A DNA stretch of 64,000 nt from assembly GCF_003350205.1 (NCBI RefSeq), contig NZ_QLLC01000003.1, forward strand, positions 1 through 64,000, written 5' to 3'. Positions 45,451-54,192 of this stretch are shown here, in pieces. This DNA is from Brevundimonas bullata. Its GTDB lineage: Bacteria; Pseudomonadota; Alphaproteobacteria; Caulobacterales; Caulobacteraceae. Position 1 is the first letter of the stretch. Every line of letters starts with the position of its first letter. Position numbers and translations under genes: made by a program. The notes below the pieces were generated by a model that had not been told where the DNA came from, did no database searches, and saw nothing but the letters and a program-made list of their open reading frames with translations.

Positions 45451-45498
45451 AGAGGACGACCTCTCCCTTTCAGGGCATGACCGCCGGGACGACCCGGC
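45451..45498 (+). promoter_or_regulatory. Guanidine-II (mini-ykkC) riboswitch
   Basis: Two short hairpins, each with an ACGA tetraloop: AGAGG-ACGA-CCTCT (45451-45464) and GCCGGG-ACGA-CCCGGC (45483-45498), separated by 18 nt. This is exactly the guanidine-II architecture, in which each loop binds a guanidinium ion and ligand binding frees the ribosome site. The Shine-Dalgarno (AAGGGAG, 45508-45514) and the gdx ATG follow directly. A further stem (GGCCCCCT/AGGGGGCC) lies just upstream at 45423-45448. Confidence 0.92.
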
Positions 45499-45520
45499 TC
45501 GCCATGCAAGGGAGACTGTC

Positions 45521-45841
45521 ATGGCCTGGATTCTTCTTCTGTTCGCCGGTCTGTTCGAGATCGTCTGGGCCTTCCTGATGAAGGCGTCGGACGGGTTTTC
45601 AAAGCCGTGGCAGACGGTCGGCACCATCGTCTTCATGATCATCAGCTTCGGCCTGTTGTCGATGGCGATGAAGACCCTGCCGCTGGGCACGGCCTATGTG
45701 ATCTGGACCGGCATCGGCGCGGTCGGGGCCTTCGTGGTCGGCATCGCGGTGCTGGGCGAGCCGATCACCCCCATGCGGATCGCGGGCGCGGTGCTGATCA
45801 TCTCGGGCCTGGTTGTGCTGAAGCTGTCCTCCAGCCATTGA
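45521..45841 (+). CDS. gdx: Guanidinium exporter, SMR family (SugE)
   Basis: A 106-residue four-helix small multidrug resistance protein. Sequence features of the guanidinium-exporting (Gdx/SugE) subgroup: an essential Glu in AGLFEIVWAFLMKASDG, and GTAYVIWTGIGAVGAF in helix 3, rather than the Qac-type pattern. The upstream guanidine-II riboswitch gives independent support. It exports guanidinium in exchange for protons. A single gene with its own regulated start; the GST gene follows after 25 bp and may be co-transcribed. Confidence 0.94.
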   Translation: MAWILLLFAGLFEIVWAFLMKASDGFSKPWQTVGTIVFMIISFGLLSMAMKTLPLGTAYVIWTGIGAVGAFVVGIAVLGEPITPMRIAGAVLIISGLVVLKLSSSH

Positions 45842-45866
45842 TGGCGAGCGCATAGGGAGCCTCGCC

Positions 45867-46523
45867 ATGGAACTGATCATCGGACCGCGTCTCTATTCCA
45901 CCTGGTCGTTGAGGCCCTGGCTGGTGCTGAAACGCGCGGGGGCCGCGTTCACGACCCGCGAGGTCTCCTATCGCACCGACGCGCAGAAGGCCGAGTTGCG
46001 TCGTCTTTCGCCGTCGGGCTTCGTGCCCCTGCTCAAGGTCGACGGCGAGACGATCTGGGACACGCTGTCGATCAGCGAATGGGCGGCGGAACACTATCCC
46101 GAGGCGCAGCTGTGGCCGGTTGATCCGACCGCGCGGGCGCTGGCCCGTTCGGCGACGGCCGAGATGCACTCTGGCTTTATGGCCTTGCGCGATCTGTGCG
46201 GCATGGGGCCGGATCATCCGATGGCCGGGGCGGCGCGGGCCGAGACGCCGTCCGATCCGGCGCTGGATCGGGATCTGGCGCGGCTGGTCGAGTTGTGGCG
46301 GCAGATGCGCAGCCGCTTCGGCGCCGACGGTCCCTGGCTGTTCGGCGACTGGTCGATCGCCGACGCCTTCTTCACCCCCGTCGCGGCGCGGGTGCGCCAT
46401 TATCAGATCGACCTGAGCGGGCATGGCGATGCGGACGGCGTCGCCCGGACCTATGTCGAGGCTCTGCTGGCCCAACCAGATTTCGAGGAATGGCAGCGGC
46501 TGGCTCTGGCTAACGCCGCTTAA
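45867..46523 (+). CDS. Glutathione S-transferase family protein
   Basis: A 218-residue GST-fold protein. The N-terminal thioredoxin-like domain has GPRLYSTWSLRPWLVLKRAG, with a serine as a likely catalytic residue (STWS), and SPSGFVPLLKVDGETIWDTLSI for glutathione contact. The C-terminal helical domain contains GDWSIADAFFTPV (N-capping box). Substrate unknown; similar proteins are detoxifying transferases or maleylacetoacetate-isomerase-like. It starts 25 bp after gdx on the same strand. Confidence 0.92.
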   Translation: MELIIGPRLYSTWSLRPWLVLKRAGAAFTTREVSYRTDAQKAELRRLSPSGFVPLLKVDGETIWDTLSISEWAAEHYPEAQLWPVDPTARALARSATAEMHSGFMALRDLCGMGPDHPMAGAARAETPSDPALDRDLARLVELWRQMRSRFGADGPWLFGDWSIADAFFTPVAARVRHYQIDLSGHGDADGVARTYVEALLAQPDFEEWQRLALANAA

Positions 46524-46598
46524 GCTTGGCCGAAAACCGGCGATTAACGAGTGATGTTACATTCTGCCTTCACGGCGTCTGGCCGTGGGGGATGGGCG

Positions 46599-46709
46599 AT
46601 GCGGACGATCAGCCGGAATACCAACTGGGGCAGGACAGCGCGGGGCTATTTCCTGGCGGCTCTGGCCTTCGCCTTTGTCTGGGCCATGCTGTTGTCCAGC
46701 GTGGTCTGA
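46599..46709 (+). CDS. Candidate 36-residue single-helix membrane protein
   Basis: A short reading frame starting at ATG 46599, with a purine-rich GGGGGATGGG just upstream. The N-terminal part is basic (MRTISRNTNWGRTARG) and is followed by one hydrophobic helix (YFLAALAFAFVWAMLLSSVV) ending at the stop. The layout fits small inner-membrane proteins with a positive-inside N-terminus. No homologue is known to me. It lies between the GST gene and the convergent transglycosylase gene. It might also be chance; confidence is limited. Confidence 0.42.
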   Translation: MRTISRNTNWGRTARGYFLAALAFAFVWAMLLSSVV

Positions 46710-46722
46710 CGCGACTCTAGCT

Positions 46723-48432
46723 CTAGCGCGTACCGGCGACCGGGGCGGCCTCGGCCACCTGCATCGGTCCAGTCGGCGGCGGGGCCACATAGTCCAGACG
46801 GATCGGCACGGCCTTGGCGCCCGAGGCCACGGCGTCCAGCGTGTTCAGCGGCGCGCCCAGCATTCGCTGATAGATCCAATAGGCGGCCACGACCTTTTCC
46901 ACGTATTCGCGGGCCTGAGGCACGTCGATGGTCTCGATCAGCAGCAGGGGATCGGCGTCCGGCCCCAGCTTGCGCACCGCCGCCAGCATCGGCCCCGGCC
47001 CGGCGTTGTAGGAGGCCACGGCCTTCAGCAGGTCGCCCTGGAAGGCTTCCATCTGGAACAGGCGGTTCACATAGTCCTGACCCAGCTTCAGATTGGTGGC
47101 CGGGACGTACAGCCGCTCGGGATTGCGCACATAGCCCTGATCCCCGGTCATATGGGCGGCGGTCGTCGGCATGACCTGCATCATGCCATAGGCGCCGGCC
47201 CCCGAACGGGCGCTGGCGTTGAAGTCGGTTTCCTTGCGCGCGATGGCGTAGACCAGCGCCTTCTCGATGGTGAAGCCGCCCTCGGGCTCCAGCACCGGCA
47301 TGGGATAGCGGGTGGCGTCGATGCGGCTGGCCTCGGACTGGGCCGCGCGATTGGGGGCCACGGTGCGATAAAGGCCGGCCCACAGGCGCCGGGCGCTGTC
47401 GTCGCCGGCTGAGCGCATCCCGGTGCGGGCGGATTCTTCGGCTTCGTTGCGGCGCCCGACTTCATAGAGGGCGACCGTGCGCCGCGCGGTCTCGTCCGAG
47501 CGGATGAAGGCGTTCAGTTCGCGGGCGTCTACGCCGGCCGGCTCAGGCGTCAGGCTGGCGCGTTGCAGCGCGGCGCCATAGGCGCGCGGTCCCATGTTCT
47601 CGATCACCGGCTCTTCGCCCAGCTGGCGCAGGGCGATCTGACCATAGAAGGTGGCGGGCCAGCGCGCGGCCAGGCGCAGGTTTTCGGCCACCTTGTCCTG
47701 ACGTCCCGACTGGGCGGCGGCGCGCGCGGTCCAGAAGGCGGCGCCGGCGCGGACCCAGGGGTCCTCGGTCGGGTCCTGAGCCACGCGCTCGAAGGCGCGG
47801 AAGGCGTCGGAAAACTGATGCAGGCGCCAGGCGGCCAGCCCTGCGCTCCACCAGTCGCCCATCTCGGCCCCGGTGCGATAGGCGCCGGCCAGGTCGTCGT
47901 TGTTCAGCGCCACGCGGGCGGCCTTGGCCGGATCGGTCACGCCGCCGTCCCTGGCGCCGGTCACGCTGGCCCAGGTCCGCTCCAGCAGGTTGCCGGGACG
48001 CTTGGGCTCGGGCGCGCCGTCGGGTAGGCGCCGCATGGCCAGGGTATAGACGCGGGGCGCCATCGGCAGGTCGGAATAGGTCTCCAACCAGGCCGCCAGC
48101 TCGTCATAGGTCGCGACATGGGTGGGATGGAACAGGCGCTCGAACTCGACCTGGCCCAGCAGGACGCGGTCCTGGGCCTGCCGTGCAGAGGCGCGGGCCA
48201 GCTCCAGATCGCCGCGCCGCAGGGCGTCGAAGGCGGTGGTGTAGCTGAGCCGATCGGAACTGCTCAGGGCCGTGGGGGTTCTATCGGAGTCATTGCCGAC
48301 ATAGGCCGTCCCGCCGCCATCAGCCCCGCTGTCAGCTCCGCCCCCTTCACGGGCCAGGGCGGCAGGCGCAACCGTGGCGCAGAGCGTAGCAGCAAGGAGA
48401 GGCGCGAGAGCCGCGCGGCGGAAAAGGTACAT
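46723..48432 (-). CDS. Soluble lytic transglycosylase (SLT family)
   Basis: A 569-residue periplasmic enzyme that cleaves peptidoglycan to 1,6-anhydromuropeptides. The signal peptide spans about residues 1-27. A long alpha-superhelical region (about 60-370, with repeated AFWTARAAAQSG-type helices) precedes the C-terminal SLT catalytic domain (385-530). Catalytic Glu401 is in ARKETDF, followed by SGAGAYGMMQVMPTTA and AVASYNAGPGPM. This is the Slt70 layout. It reads convergent with the plus-strand gdx/GST genes. Confidence 0.94.
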   Translation of the reverse strand: MYLFRRAALAPLLAATLCATVAPAALAREGGGADSGADGGGTAYVGNDSDRTPTALSSSDRLSYTTAFDALRRGDLELARASARQAQDRVLLGQVEFERLFHPTHVATYDELAAWLETYSDLPMAPRVYTLAMRRLPDGAPEPKRPGNLLERTWASVTGARDGGVTDPAKAARVALNNDDLAGAYRTGAEMGDWWSAGLAAWRLHQFSDAFRAFERVAQDPTEDPWVRAGAAFWTARAAAQSGRQDKVAENLRLAARWPATFYGQIALRQLGEEPVIENMGPRAYGAALQRASLTPEPAGVDARELNAFIRSDETARRTVALYEVGRRNEAEESARTGMRSAGDDSARRLWAGLYRTVAPNRAAQSEASRIDATRYPMPVLEPEGGFTIEKALVYAIARKETDFNASARSGAGAYGMMQVMPTTAAHMTGDQGYVRNPERLYVPATNLKLGQDYVNRLFQMEAFQGDLLKAVASYNAGPGPMLAAVRKLGPDADPLLLIETIDVPQAREYVEKVVAAYWIYQRMLGAPLNTLDAVASGAKAVPIRLDYVAPPPTGPMQVAEAAPVAGTR

Positions 48433-48525
48433 ACGCGGCGGCCCCCTTCGTCGGCGCGGCTCCCGTATCGTGCCGGGATTGTCAGCGCTCTGTGGACTGG
48501 TCGTCAGCCGCTAACCATGCCTGAA

Positions 48526-49350
48526 TCAGACAGCAGGCTCAACCTGCGCCGTATCCAGACGCGCCGCCAGGGACAGGATGTCGGCCCAGGCGACCCGCTT
48601 GGCCTGGGGCTGACGCAGCAGGAAGGCGGGGTGCAGGGTGACGATGGCGGGGGCCGCCGCCGTCCCGTCGTCGAGCCGCCATTCGCGCCACTGGCCGCGA
48701 ATCTTCATCAGGCCTTCCTCGGTGTTCAGCACCGATTTCGCCGCCGCCGCCCCGACCAGAAGCACGGCCCTGGGCTGCATCAGAGCAAAGGCACGTTCCA
48801 GGAAGGGGGCGCAGACCGCCTGCTCCTGCGGCGTCGGCAGGCGGTTGCCGGGCGGCTTCCAGAAGACGGTGTTGGTCATGAAGGCTTGATCGGCCAGACC
48901 CGCCGCCGCCAGCATCCGGTCCAGCAGTTGCCCCGCCTGGCCGACGAAGGGTTCGCCGCGCAGGTCTTCGGTCTCGCCGGGCGATTCGCCGATCAGCAGG
49001 ATCGAGCCCCTGGGATTGCCGCGCGCGAACACCGCCTGCTTGGCCCCCATGGCCCGCAGGGGGCAGCCCTCGAAGGCGGCGACCGCCTCCGCCAGTTCGT
49101 CCATGGTCGTCGCGGCGGCGGCCAGGCGACGCGCCTCGGCGACCGCGTCCGCGCTGGACATTCCCCCGTGCTGGCCCCCATGCAGGGCCGTGACCGTGGC
49201 CGAGGCCTTTTGCAGCATCTGTGGCGCGGGCGGGGCGACAAAGACGGTGCGGTCGACCGGCGCGTCCAGATAGCAGGCGTCCACCCCCGCATCGCGCCAG
49301 AAGGCGAGCAGGGCTTCGGTTGCGGCGGTGTCGAGGGGCTGGGGCGTCAT
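48526..49350 (-). CDS. Uracil-DNA glycosylase, family-4-like, lacking two Fe-S ligands
   Basis: A 274-residue UDG superfamily protein. Motif 1 GESPGETEDLRGEPFVGQAG (121-140), PPGNR at 166-170 and motif 2 HPAFLL at 240-245 resemble family 4. Family 4 uses four cysteines for a [4Fe-4S] cluster. Here Cys96 and Cys180 remain, but the first ligand position is Phe93 and the third is Trp164, so a cluster is unlikely. Such variants occur in alphaproteobacteria (a cluster-free enzyme has been described from Bradyrhizobium, as I recall). The extra N-terminal ~90 residues are family-specific. Confidence 0.86.
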   Translation of the reverse strand: MTPQPLDTAATEALLAFWRDAGVDACYLDAPVDRTVFVAPPAPQMLQKASATVTALHGGQHGGMSSADAVAEARRLAAAATTMDELAEAVAAFEGCPLRAMGAKQAVFARGNPRGSILLIGESPGETEDLRGEPFVGQAGQLLDRMLAAAGLADQAFMTNTVFWKPPGNRLPTPQEQAVCAPFLERAFALMQPRAVLLVGAAAAKSVLNTEEGLMKIRGQWREWRLDDGTAAAPAIVTLHPAFLLRQPQAKRVAWADILSLAARLDTAQVEPAV

Positions 49351-49436
49351 TCCGTGACAGGGATAAGCCTTGACCGCCGCTGCGTCACCTCACGATAAGA
49401 CGGATAACCACGACGATAACGAGGATTCAGGGGATC

Positions 49437-51191
49437 ATGGGCGAGCAAGCGATCGAAGGCGGCGCGATCAACGCGTGGCAGGAAGCCGTCATCGACAAGC
49501 TGCCGCCGGCGGAAGCGCTGGAAGGCGTCGAGCGCGAGGTCATGGAATACGACGTCGTCATCGTCGGCGGCGGCCCCGCCGGCCTGTCCGCCGCCATCCG
49601 CCTGAAGCAGCGCGCCGAGAAGGACGGAAAAGAGATTTCGGTCGCCGTGCTGGAGAAATCCGCAGAGATCGGCGGCCATATCCTGTCGGGCGCCGTGATC
49701 GATCCCAAAGCCCTGAACGAGCTTTTCCCCGACTGGAAGGAACGCGGCGCCCCGCTGGAGACGCCCGTCACAAAAGACAAGTTCCTGGTGCTGGGTCCGC
49801 AGGGTCAGGCCTCGCTGCCGATGTTCGCCATGCCGCCCTTCATGCACAACCACGGCTGCTACATCGCCTCCCTGGGTAATGTGTCGCGCTGGCTGGGCGA
49901 GCAGGCCGAGGCCCTGGGGGTCGAGGTCTATCCCGGCATGGCCGCCAGCCATGTCGTCTGGGATGAACCGTCGGGCCGCGTTAAGGGCGTCGTCGCCGGC
50001 GTCTTCGGCATCGACCGCGAGGGCAAGCCGACCGGCGACTTCCAGCCCGGTCTGGAACTTCACGGCAAGTATGTCTTCATCGCCGAGGGCGTGCGCGGCT
50101 CGCTGGCCAAGACCATCATGGCCCGCCACGACCTGACGGCGAACTCGGACCCGCAGAAGTTCGGCATCGGCCTAAAGGAGCTGTGGCAGATCCCGGCCGA
50201 GAAGCACCAGCCCGGCCTGGTCCAGCACACGACCGGCTGGCCGCTGGACGACAAGACCGGCGGCGGATCGTTCCTGTACCACTTCGGCGACCGCTACGTG
50301 TCCGTCGGCTTCGTCGTGCACCTGAACTATCAGAACCCCTATCTGTCGCCGTTCGACGAGTTCCAGCAGTTCAAGCACCACCCGGCCATCGCCGAGCATC
50401 TGGAGGGCGGCACCCGCATCTCCTACGGCGCTCGCGCCATCACCGAGGGCGGTTTCCAGTCGGTGCCCAAGCTGGCCTTCCCCGGCGGCGCCCTGATCGG
50501 CTGCTCGGCGGGCTTCGTGAACGTGCCGCGCATCAAGGGCAGCCACAACGCCATGAAGACGGGCATGCTGGCCGCCGACGCCGCCTATGAGGCCGTGATC
50601 GCAGGCCGCGCGGGCGACGTGCTGGAGGCCTATGAGGCCGCCTACAAGACGTCGTGGGTCTATAAGGAGCTGAAGGTCGTCCGTAACGCCAAGCCCATGC
50701 TGTCCAAGCTGGGCACCATGATGGGCGGGGCGGTCAGCATGTTCGACATGTGGGTCAACCACCTGACCGGCGGCTTCTCGGTCTTCGGCACCATGAGGCA
50801 CACCAAGACGGACGCAGCCTCGACCGGCCTGGCCAAGGACTTCAAGCCGATCACCTATCCCAAGCCGGACGGCAAGCTGTCGTTCGACAAGCTGTCGTCG
50901 GTCTTCATTTCGAACACCAACCACGCCGAGGATCAGCCGGCCCACCTGAAGCTGCTGGACCCCAGCGTGCCGATCAACGTCAACCTGCCCAAGTACGGCG
51001 AACCGGCGCGGCTCTATTGCCCGGCGGGCGTCTATGAGGTGCTGACCGACGAGCAGGGCCAGAACCCGCGCTTCCAGATCAACGCCCAGAACTGCGTCCA
51101 CTGCAAAACCTGCGACATCAAGGACCCGTCGCAGAACATCGTCTGGACCACGCCCGAAGGCGGCGGCGGCCCCAACTACCCGAACATGTAA
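49437..51191 (+). CDS. Electron transfer flavoprotein-ubiquinone oxidoreductase
   Basis: ETF-QO passes electrons from ETF (fatty-acid and amino-acid oxidation) to ubiquinone at the inner membrane. 584 aa. FAD dinucleotide motif VVIVGGGPAGLSAA near residues 39-52, then GGHILSGAVIDP. The middle has AEGVRGSLAK and SYGARAITEGGFQS. The C-terminal ferredoxin-like [4Fe-4S] domain is NAQNCVHCKTCDIKDP, with NIVWTTPEGGGGP at the end. Start ATG 49437. Repeat copy H starts 8 nt after the stop. Confidence 0.97.
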   Translation: MGEQAIEGGAINAWQEAVIDKLPPAEALEGVEREVMEYDVVIVGGGPAGLSAAIRLKQRAEKDGKEISVAVLEKSAEIGGHILSGAVIDPKALNELFPDWKERGAPLETPVTKDKFLVLGPQGQASLPMFAMPPFMHNHGCYIASLGNVSRWLGEQAEALGVEVYPGMAASHVVWDEPSGRVKGVVAGVFGIDREGKPTGDFQPGLELHGKYVFIAEGVRGSLAKTIMARHDLTANSDPQKFGIGLKELWQIPAEKHQPGLVQHTTGWPLDDKTGGGSFLYHFGDRYVSVGFVVHLNYQNPYLSPFDEFQQFKHHPAIAEHLEGGTRISYGARAITEGGFQSVPKLAFPGGALIGCSAGFVNVPRIKGSHNAMKTGMLAADAAYEAVIAGRAGDVLEAYEAAYKTSWVYKELKVVRNAKPMLSKLGTMMGGAVSMFDMWVNHLTGGFSVFGTMRHTKTDAASTGLAKDFKPITYPKPDGKLSFDKLSSVFISNTNHAEDQPAHLKLLDPSVPINVNLPKYGEPARLYCPAGVYEVLTDEQGQNPRFQINAQNCVHCKTCDIKDPSQNIVWTTPEGGGGPNYPNM

Positions 51192-51199
51192 GGCGAACC

Positions 51200-51366
51200 T
51201 TTCCTCCCCATTTCATGGGGAGGGGGACCGCCCTCGGGTCTCGCCTCTGGCGAGCCCAAGGACAGGCTGCGCGGTGGAGGGGGCGACACAGACGTCGGCC
51301 GTGGAGTCGCCCCCTCCGTCACGACGCTGACGCGCCGCGCCACCTCCCCATGGAATGGGGAGGAAA
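51200..51366 (+). repeat. Palindromic intergenic repeat, copy H (forward, extended)
   Basis: A 167-bp long form. Between the left hairpin and the GGTGGAGGGGGCG arm it has an extra ~40 bp (CCTCGGGTCTCGCC, then GGCGAGCCCAAGGACAGGC) that matches, in reverse, the extra block of copy G. It lies between ETF-QO and the TPR gene. Confidence 0.88.
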
Positions 51367-51416
51367 GAGAAACCACAGCAAGAGGCGAAGCTGATCTTGC
51401 GGGCGGAAGGGAAAGC

Positions 51417-53315
51417 GTGAAGGGTCCGCCCATGCGCTTTGCCTTCCGTCGTTCCGCCCTGTTCGCCGCCGCCTCGCTGATCGCGTTGGGCATCGCCGCG
51501 CCCTCCTTGGCGCAGGAGGCGCCGCAGACGCTGCCGAACGACGCTGCGCCCGCTCAGGTGGAGGCGGAACCGTCGACGGCCCCGGAGGCGTCGCCCCCGG
51601 CTGACGCCGACAGCCAAGACCCCGAAATCATCATCGCTGATGCGCCGGCGACGCCCGAGACCCCGCCCATCCCGGCCACCTGGGCCCCGATCCCGACCGA
51701 CGCCGAGGGGCGCAGCGCCTACGGCTACTATTTGGCGGGCCGCAACGCCCTGACCAGCGGCGAGAGCGAGGCGGGCGCCGACTATCTGGCGCGCGTCGAG
51801 GCCCTGACCCCCGAACAGCCCCGCGTCCGCGAACAGGCCTTCACCGCCTCGCTTTTGGCCGGCGACCTCGACGTCGCCGCCCGCATCGCGCCGGAAGGCG
51901 AGGGCGTCTCGCCCGTCATCGTCCAGGCCGGTCGTCTGGTCGCGGCGGTGCAGACCTTTGTTCACGGCGACGCCCGCCGCGCCAACGCCATGCTGAAGGC
52001 CGCCCCCATCGGCGAGCCGCATGCCCGCGCGGGCCTTTATGTCCAGCCGTGGATCGCCGCCGCCGCCGGGGACTGGGACCGCGCCCTGGCCCAGCCGCCG
52101 ACTGATCTGGACCCGATCAGCGTCCTGGTGGCCCGCGCCAACCGCGCCCGGCTGCTGGAGCTGCGCCGCCGCCATGACGAGGCCGACGCCGAATGGCGCG
52201 ACCTGACCAGCCACGCCCTGGCCTCGCGCCTGTTCCGTCTGCCCTACGGCGAGTTCCTGGAGCGGCGCGGCAAGCGCGACGAGGCTCTGGTCCAGTATGA
52301 GGCCGCCGTCACCGCCGGTTCCACCGACCGCGCCACCATGGCGGCGCGCGCCCGCGTCCTGGCCAAGGGCCGCCCGCCTGCGGCCCCCAACTATCGTCAG
52401 GGCGCGTCCCTGGCGTTGAAGACCGCCGCCGATCAGATTATCGCCCAGCGCGCGCTGGAGTTCGGCGTGGTCTATCTGCGCCTGGCTCTGAATCTCGATC
52501 CCACCGATGAGAACCGCTTCCTGATCGGCCAGACCCTGCAACAGGCCGAACTGGAACCTGCGGCCCGCGCCGCCCTGGCCCAGGTCGGGCCACAGGATGT
52601 CGAGCTCTACGCCGCCGCTCGCGTGCAGAGCGCGCTCAGCTACGAAAAGGACGGGCAGGCCGAACAGGCTCTGGCCGAACTGCGCCGCGCCGTCGAGGCT
52701 CGCCCGAACGAGGCCAGCATCGCCTATCTGCTGGCCGGGCAGCTGGTGCAGATGAAGCGCTTCGACGAGGCGCTGACGGTTCTGAACGGGCCGCTGCTGA
52801 TGACGGCGGATCAGGGCTTCGAGGTGCATTTCCTGCGCGGCGCCGCCTATGAGGCGCTGGGCCGCAAGCCCGAAGCCGAGGCCGAACTGTGGGCCGCGCT
52901 TCAGCAGCAGCCGAACAACCCGACCGTGCTCAACTACCTCGGCTACCTGTGGGTCGACACCGGCGCGCGGGTCGAGCAGGGGGCCGAGATGATCGCCCGC
53001 GCCTTCGCCGCCGATCCGTCGGACGGCAATATCCAGGACTCGCTGGGCTGGTCGCAATATCGCCGAGGCCAGTTCGACGCAGCGGTGGAAACCCTGGAAC
53101 AGGCCGTGGCCAAGGAGCCCGCCAACGCCGAGATCAACGACCACCTCGGCGACGCCTACTGGGCCGTGGGGCGTCAGCGCGAGGCGGGCTTCCAATGGAA
53201 CCGCGTCCTGACGCTGGAGGTCGAGGCCGAGCGCAAGGCCGAGGTCGAGGCCAAGCTGCGCGACAAGCTGGGTCAGGACCCGACCGACGACACCGGCGCG
53301 GGTGTCGCGGACTGA
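51417..53315 (+). CDS. Exported tetratricopeptide-repeat protein
   Basis: A 632-residue protein with a signal peptide (MRFAFRRSALFAAASLIAL, cleavage near LAQ), a Pro/Ala-rich linker (about 35-95) and then TPR-type helical repeats to the C-terminus. Clear units include LAELRRAVEARPNEASIAYL, AAYEALGRKPEAEAELWAAL and QFDAAVETLEQAVAKEPANA (split). The GTG at 51417 follows GGAAGG; an ATG at 51432 is an alternative. Probable periplasmic or outer-membrane scaffold role, not specified. It overlaps ispE by 14 bp, so the two are coupled. Confidence 0.88.
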   Translation: MKGPPMRFAFRRSALFAAASLIALGIAAPSLAQEAPQTLPNDAAPAQVEAEPSTAPEASPPADADSQDPEIIIADAPATPETPPIPATWAPIPTDAEGRSAYGYYLAGRNALTSGESEAGADYLARVEALTPEQPRVREQAFTASLLAGDLDVAARIAPEGEGVSPVIVQAGRLVAAVQTFVHGDARRANAMLKAAPIGEPHARAGLYVQPWIAAAAGDWDRALAQPPTDLDPISVLVARANRARLLELRRRHDEADAEWRDLTSHALASRLFRLPYGEFLERRGKRDEALVQYEAAVTAGSTDRATMAARARVLAKGRPPAAPNYRQGASLALKTAADQIIAQRALEFGVVYLRLALNLDPTDENRFLIGQTLQQAELEPAARAALAQVGPQDVELYAAARVQSALSYEKDGQAEQALAELRRAVEARPNEASIAYLLAGQLVQMKRFDEALTVLNGPLLMTADQGFEVHFLRGAAYEALGRKPEAEAELWAALQQQPNNPTVLNYLGYLWVDTGARVEQGAEMIARAFAADPSDGNIQDSLGWSQYRRGQFDAAVETLEQAVAKEPANAEINDHLGDAYWAVGRQREAGFQWNRVLTLEVEAERKAEVEAKLRDKLGQDPTDDTGAGVAD

Positions 53316-54186
53316 TCCGGTGACGCTGCGCAGCCTGGCTCCGGCCAAGATCAACCTTTTCCTGCACGTCGGGCCGGTGGCGGACGACGGCTATCACCCC
53401 CTGGCCAGTCTGGTCGCCTTCGCCGATGTGGGCGACGCGGTGACGGTGACGCGGGCGGACGCCCTGTCGCTGGCCGTCACCGGCCCGTTTGGCGGCGCTC
53501 TGGCGGGCGAGGGCGACAACCTGATCCTGAGGGGCTTGCGGGCGCTGGGCGAGGCGGTCGGGATCGGCGCGCCGCCGGTCGCCGTGACGCTGGACAAGCA
53601 ACTGCCCATCGCGGCGGGGCTGGGCGGCGGCTCGGCGGATGCCGGAACGGCCATCCGGCTGGCGGCGCAACTGCTGGACCTCGATCTGGACGAGGCGGCG
53701 CTGGAAGCCGTCGCGGGCGTGGTCGGCGCCGACGGTCCCATGTGCCTGCGCGCCCGCCCGGCCTGGGCGACGGGCAGGGGCGACGACCTCCGCGACGAGC
53801 CGCGCCTGCCGCCGCTGCACGCGGTTCTGCTGAACCCCGGCCTGGCGTCGCCCACGGGGGCGGTGTACCGCGCCTATGACGATGCGCCCGCTGGCGGGGC
53901 CGACTGTCCGGACGGCCCCGCCGACTGGTCGCCTGCCGCCGTGATCGACTGGCTGAAGGGCCAGCGCAATGATCTGGAAGCCCCCGCCCTGCGCGTCACG
54001 CCGGGCATAGCCGAGGCGCTGTCGGCCATGCGCGCCGCGCCGGGCTGCCGCCTGACGCGGATGTCGGGCTCGGGCGCGACGGTCTTCGGTCTGTTCGACG
54101 ATGCGGCCTCTGCAAGCCTTGCTGTTGGCTCGCTGCAACGCTCCGGTTGGTGGGGGCGCGCCTGCGTGCTGGCCGGAGCTCGCTAA
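53302..54186 (+). CDS. ispE: 4-diphosphocytidyl-2-C-methyl-D-erythritol kinase
   Basis: GHMP-superfamily kinase of the MEP isoprenoid pathway, 294 aa. N-terminal SLAPAKINLFLHVGPVADDGYHPL is diagnostic. The ATP loop is LPIAAGLGGGSADAGTAIRL near residues 95-115. The C-terminal motif is RMSGSGATVFGLF. The start is a GTG inside the end of the TPR gene (14-bp overlap). The TPR-ispE pairing is common in alphaproteobacteria. A palindromic REP-like unit follows its stop by 6 nt. Confidence 0.95.
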   Translation: MSRTDPVTLRSLAPAKINLFLHVGPVADDGYHPLASLVAFADVGDAVTVTRADALSLAVTGPFGGALAGEGDNLILRGLRALGEAVGIGAPPVAVTLDKQLPIAAGLGGGSADAGTAIRLAAQLLDLDLDEAALEAVAGVVGADGPMCLRARPAWATGRGDDLRDEPRLPPLHAVLLNPGLASPTGAVYRAYDDAPAGGADCPDGPADWSPAAVIDWLKGQRNDLEAPALRVTPGIAEALSAMRAAPGCRLTRMSGSGATVFGLFDDAASASLAVGSLQRSGWWGRACVLAGAR

Positions 54187-54192
54187 CCTCTG

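Noticed and set aside
51213..53354. 713-codon minus-strand frame opposite the TPR gene
   Set aside because: Shadow frame that also runs into a palindromic repeat. The TPR and ispE genes on the plus strand have clear motifs and overlapping starts.
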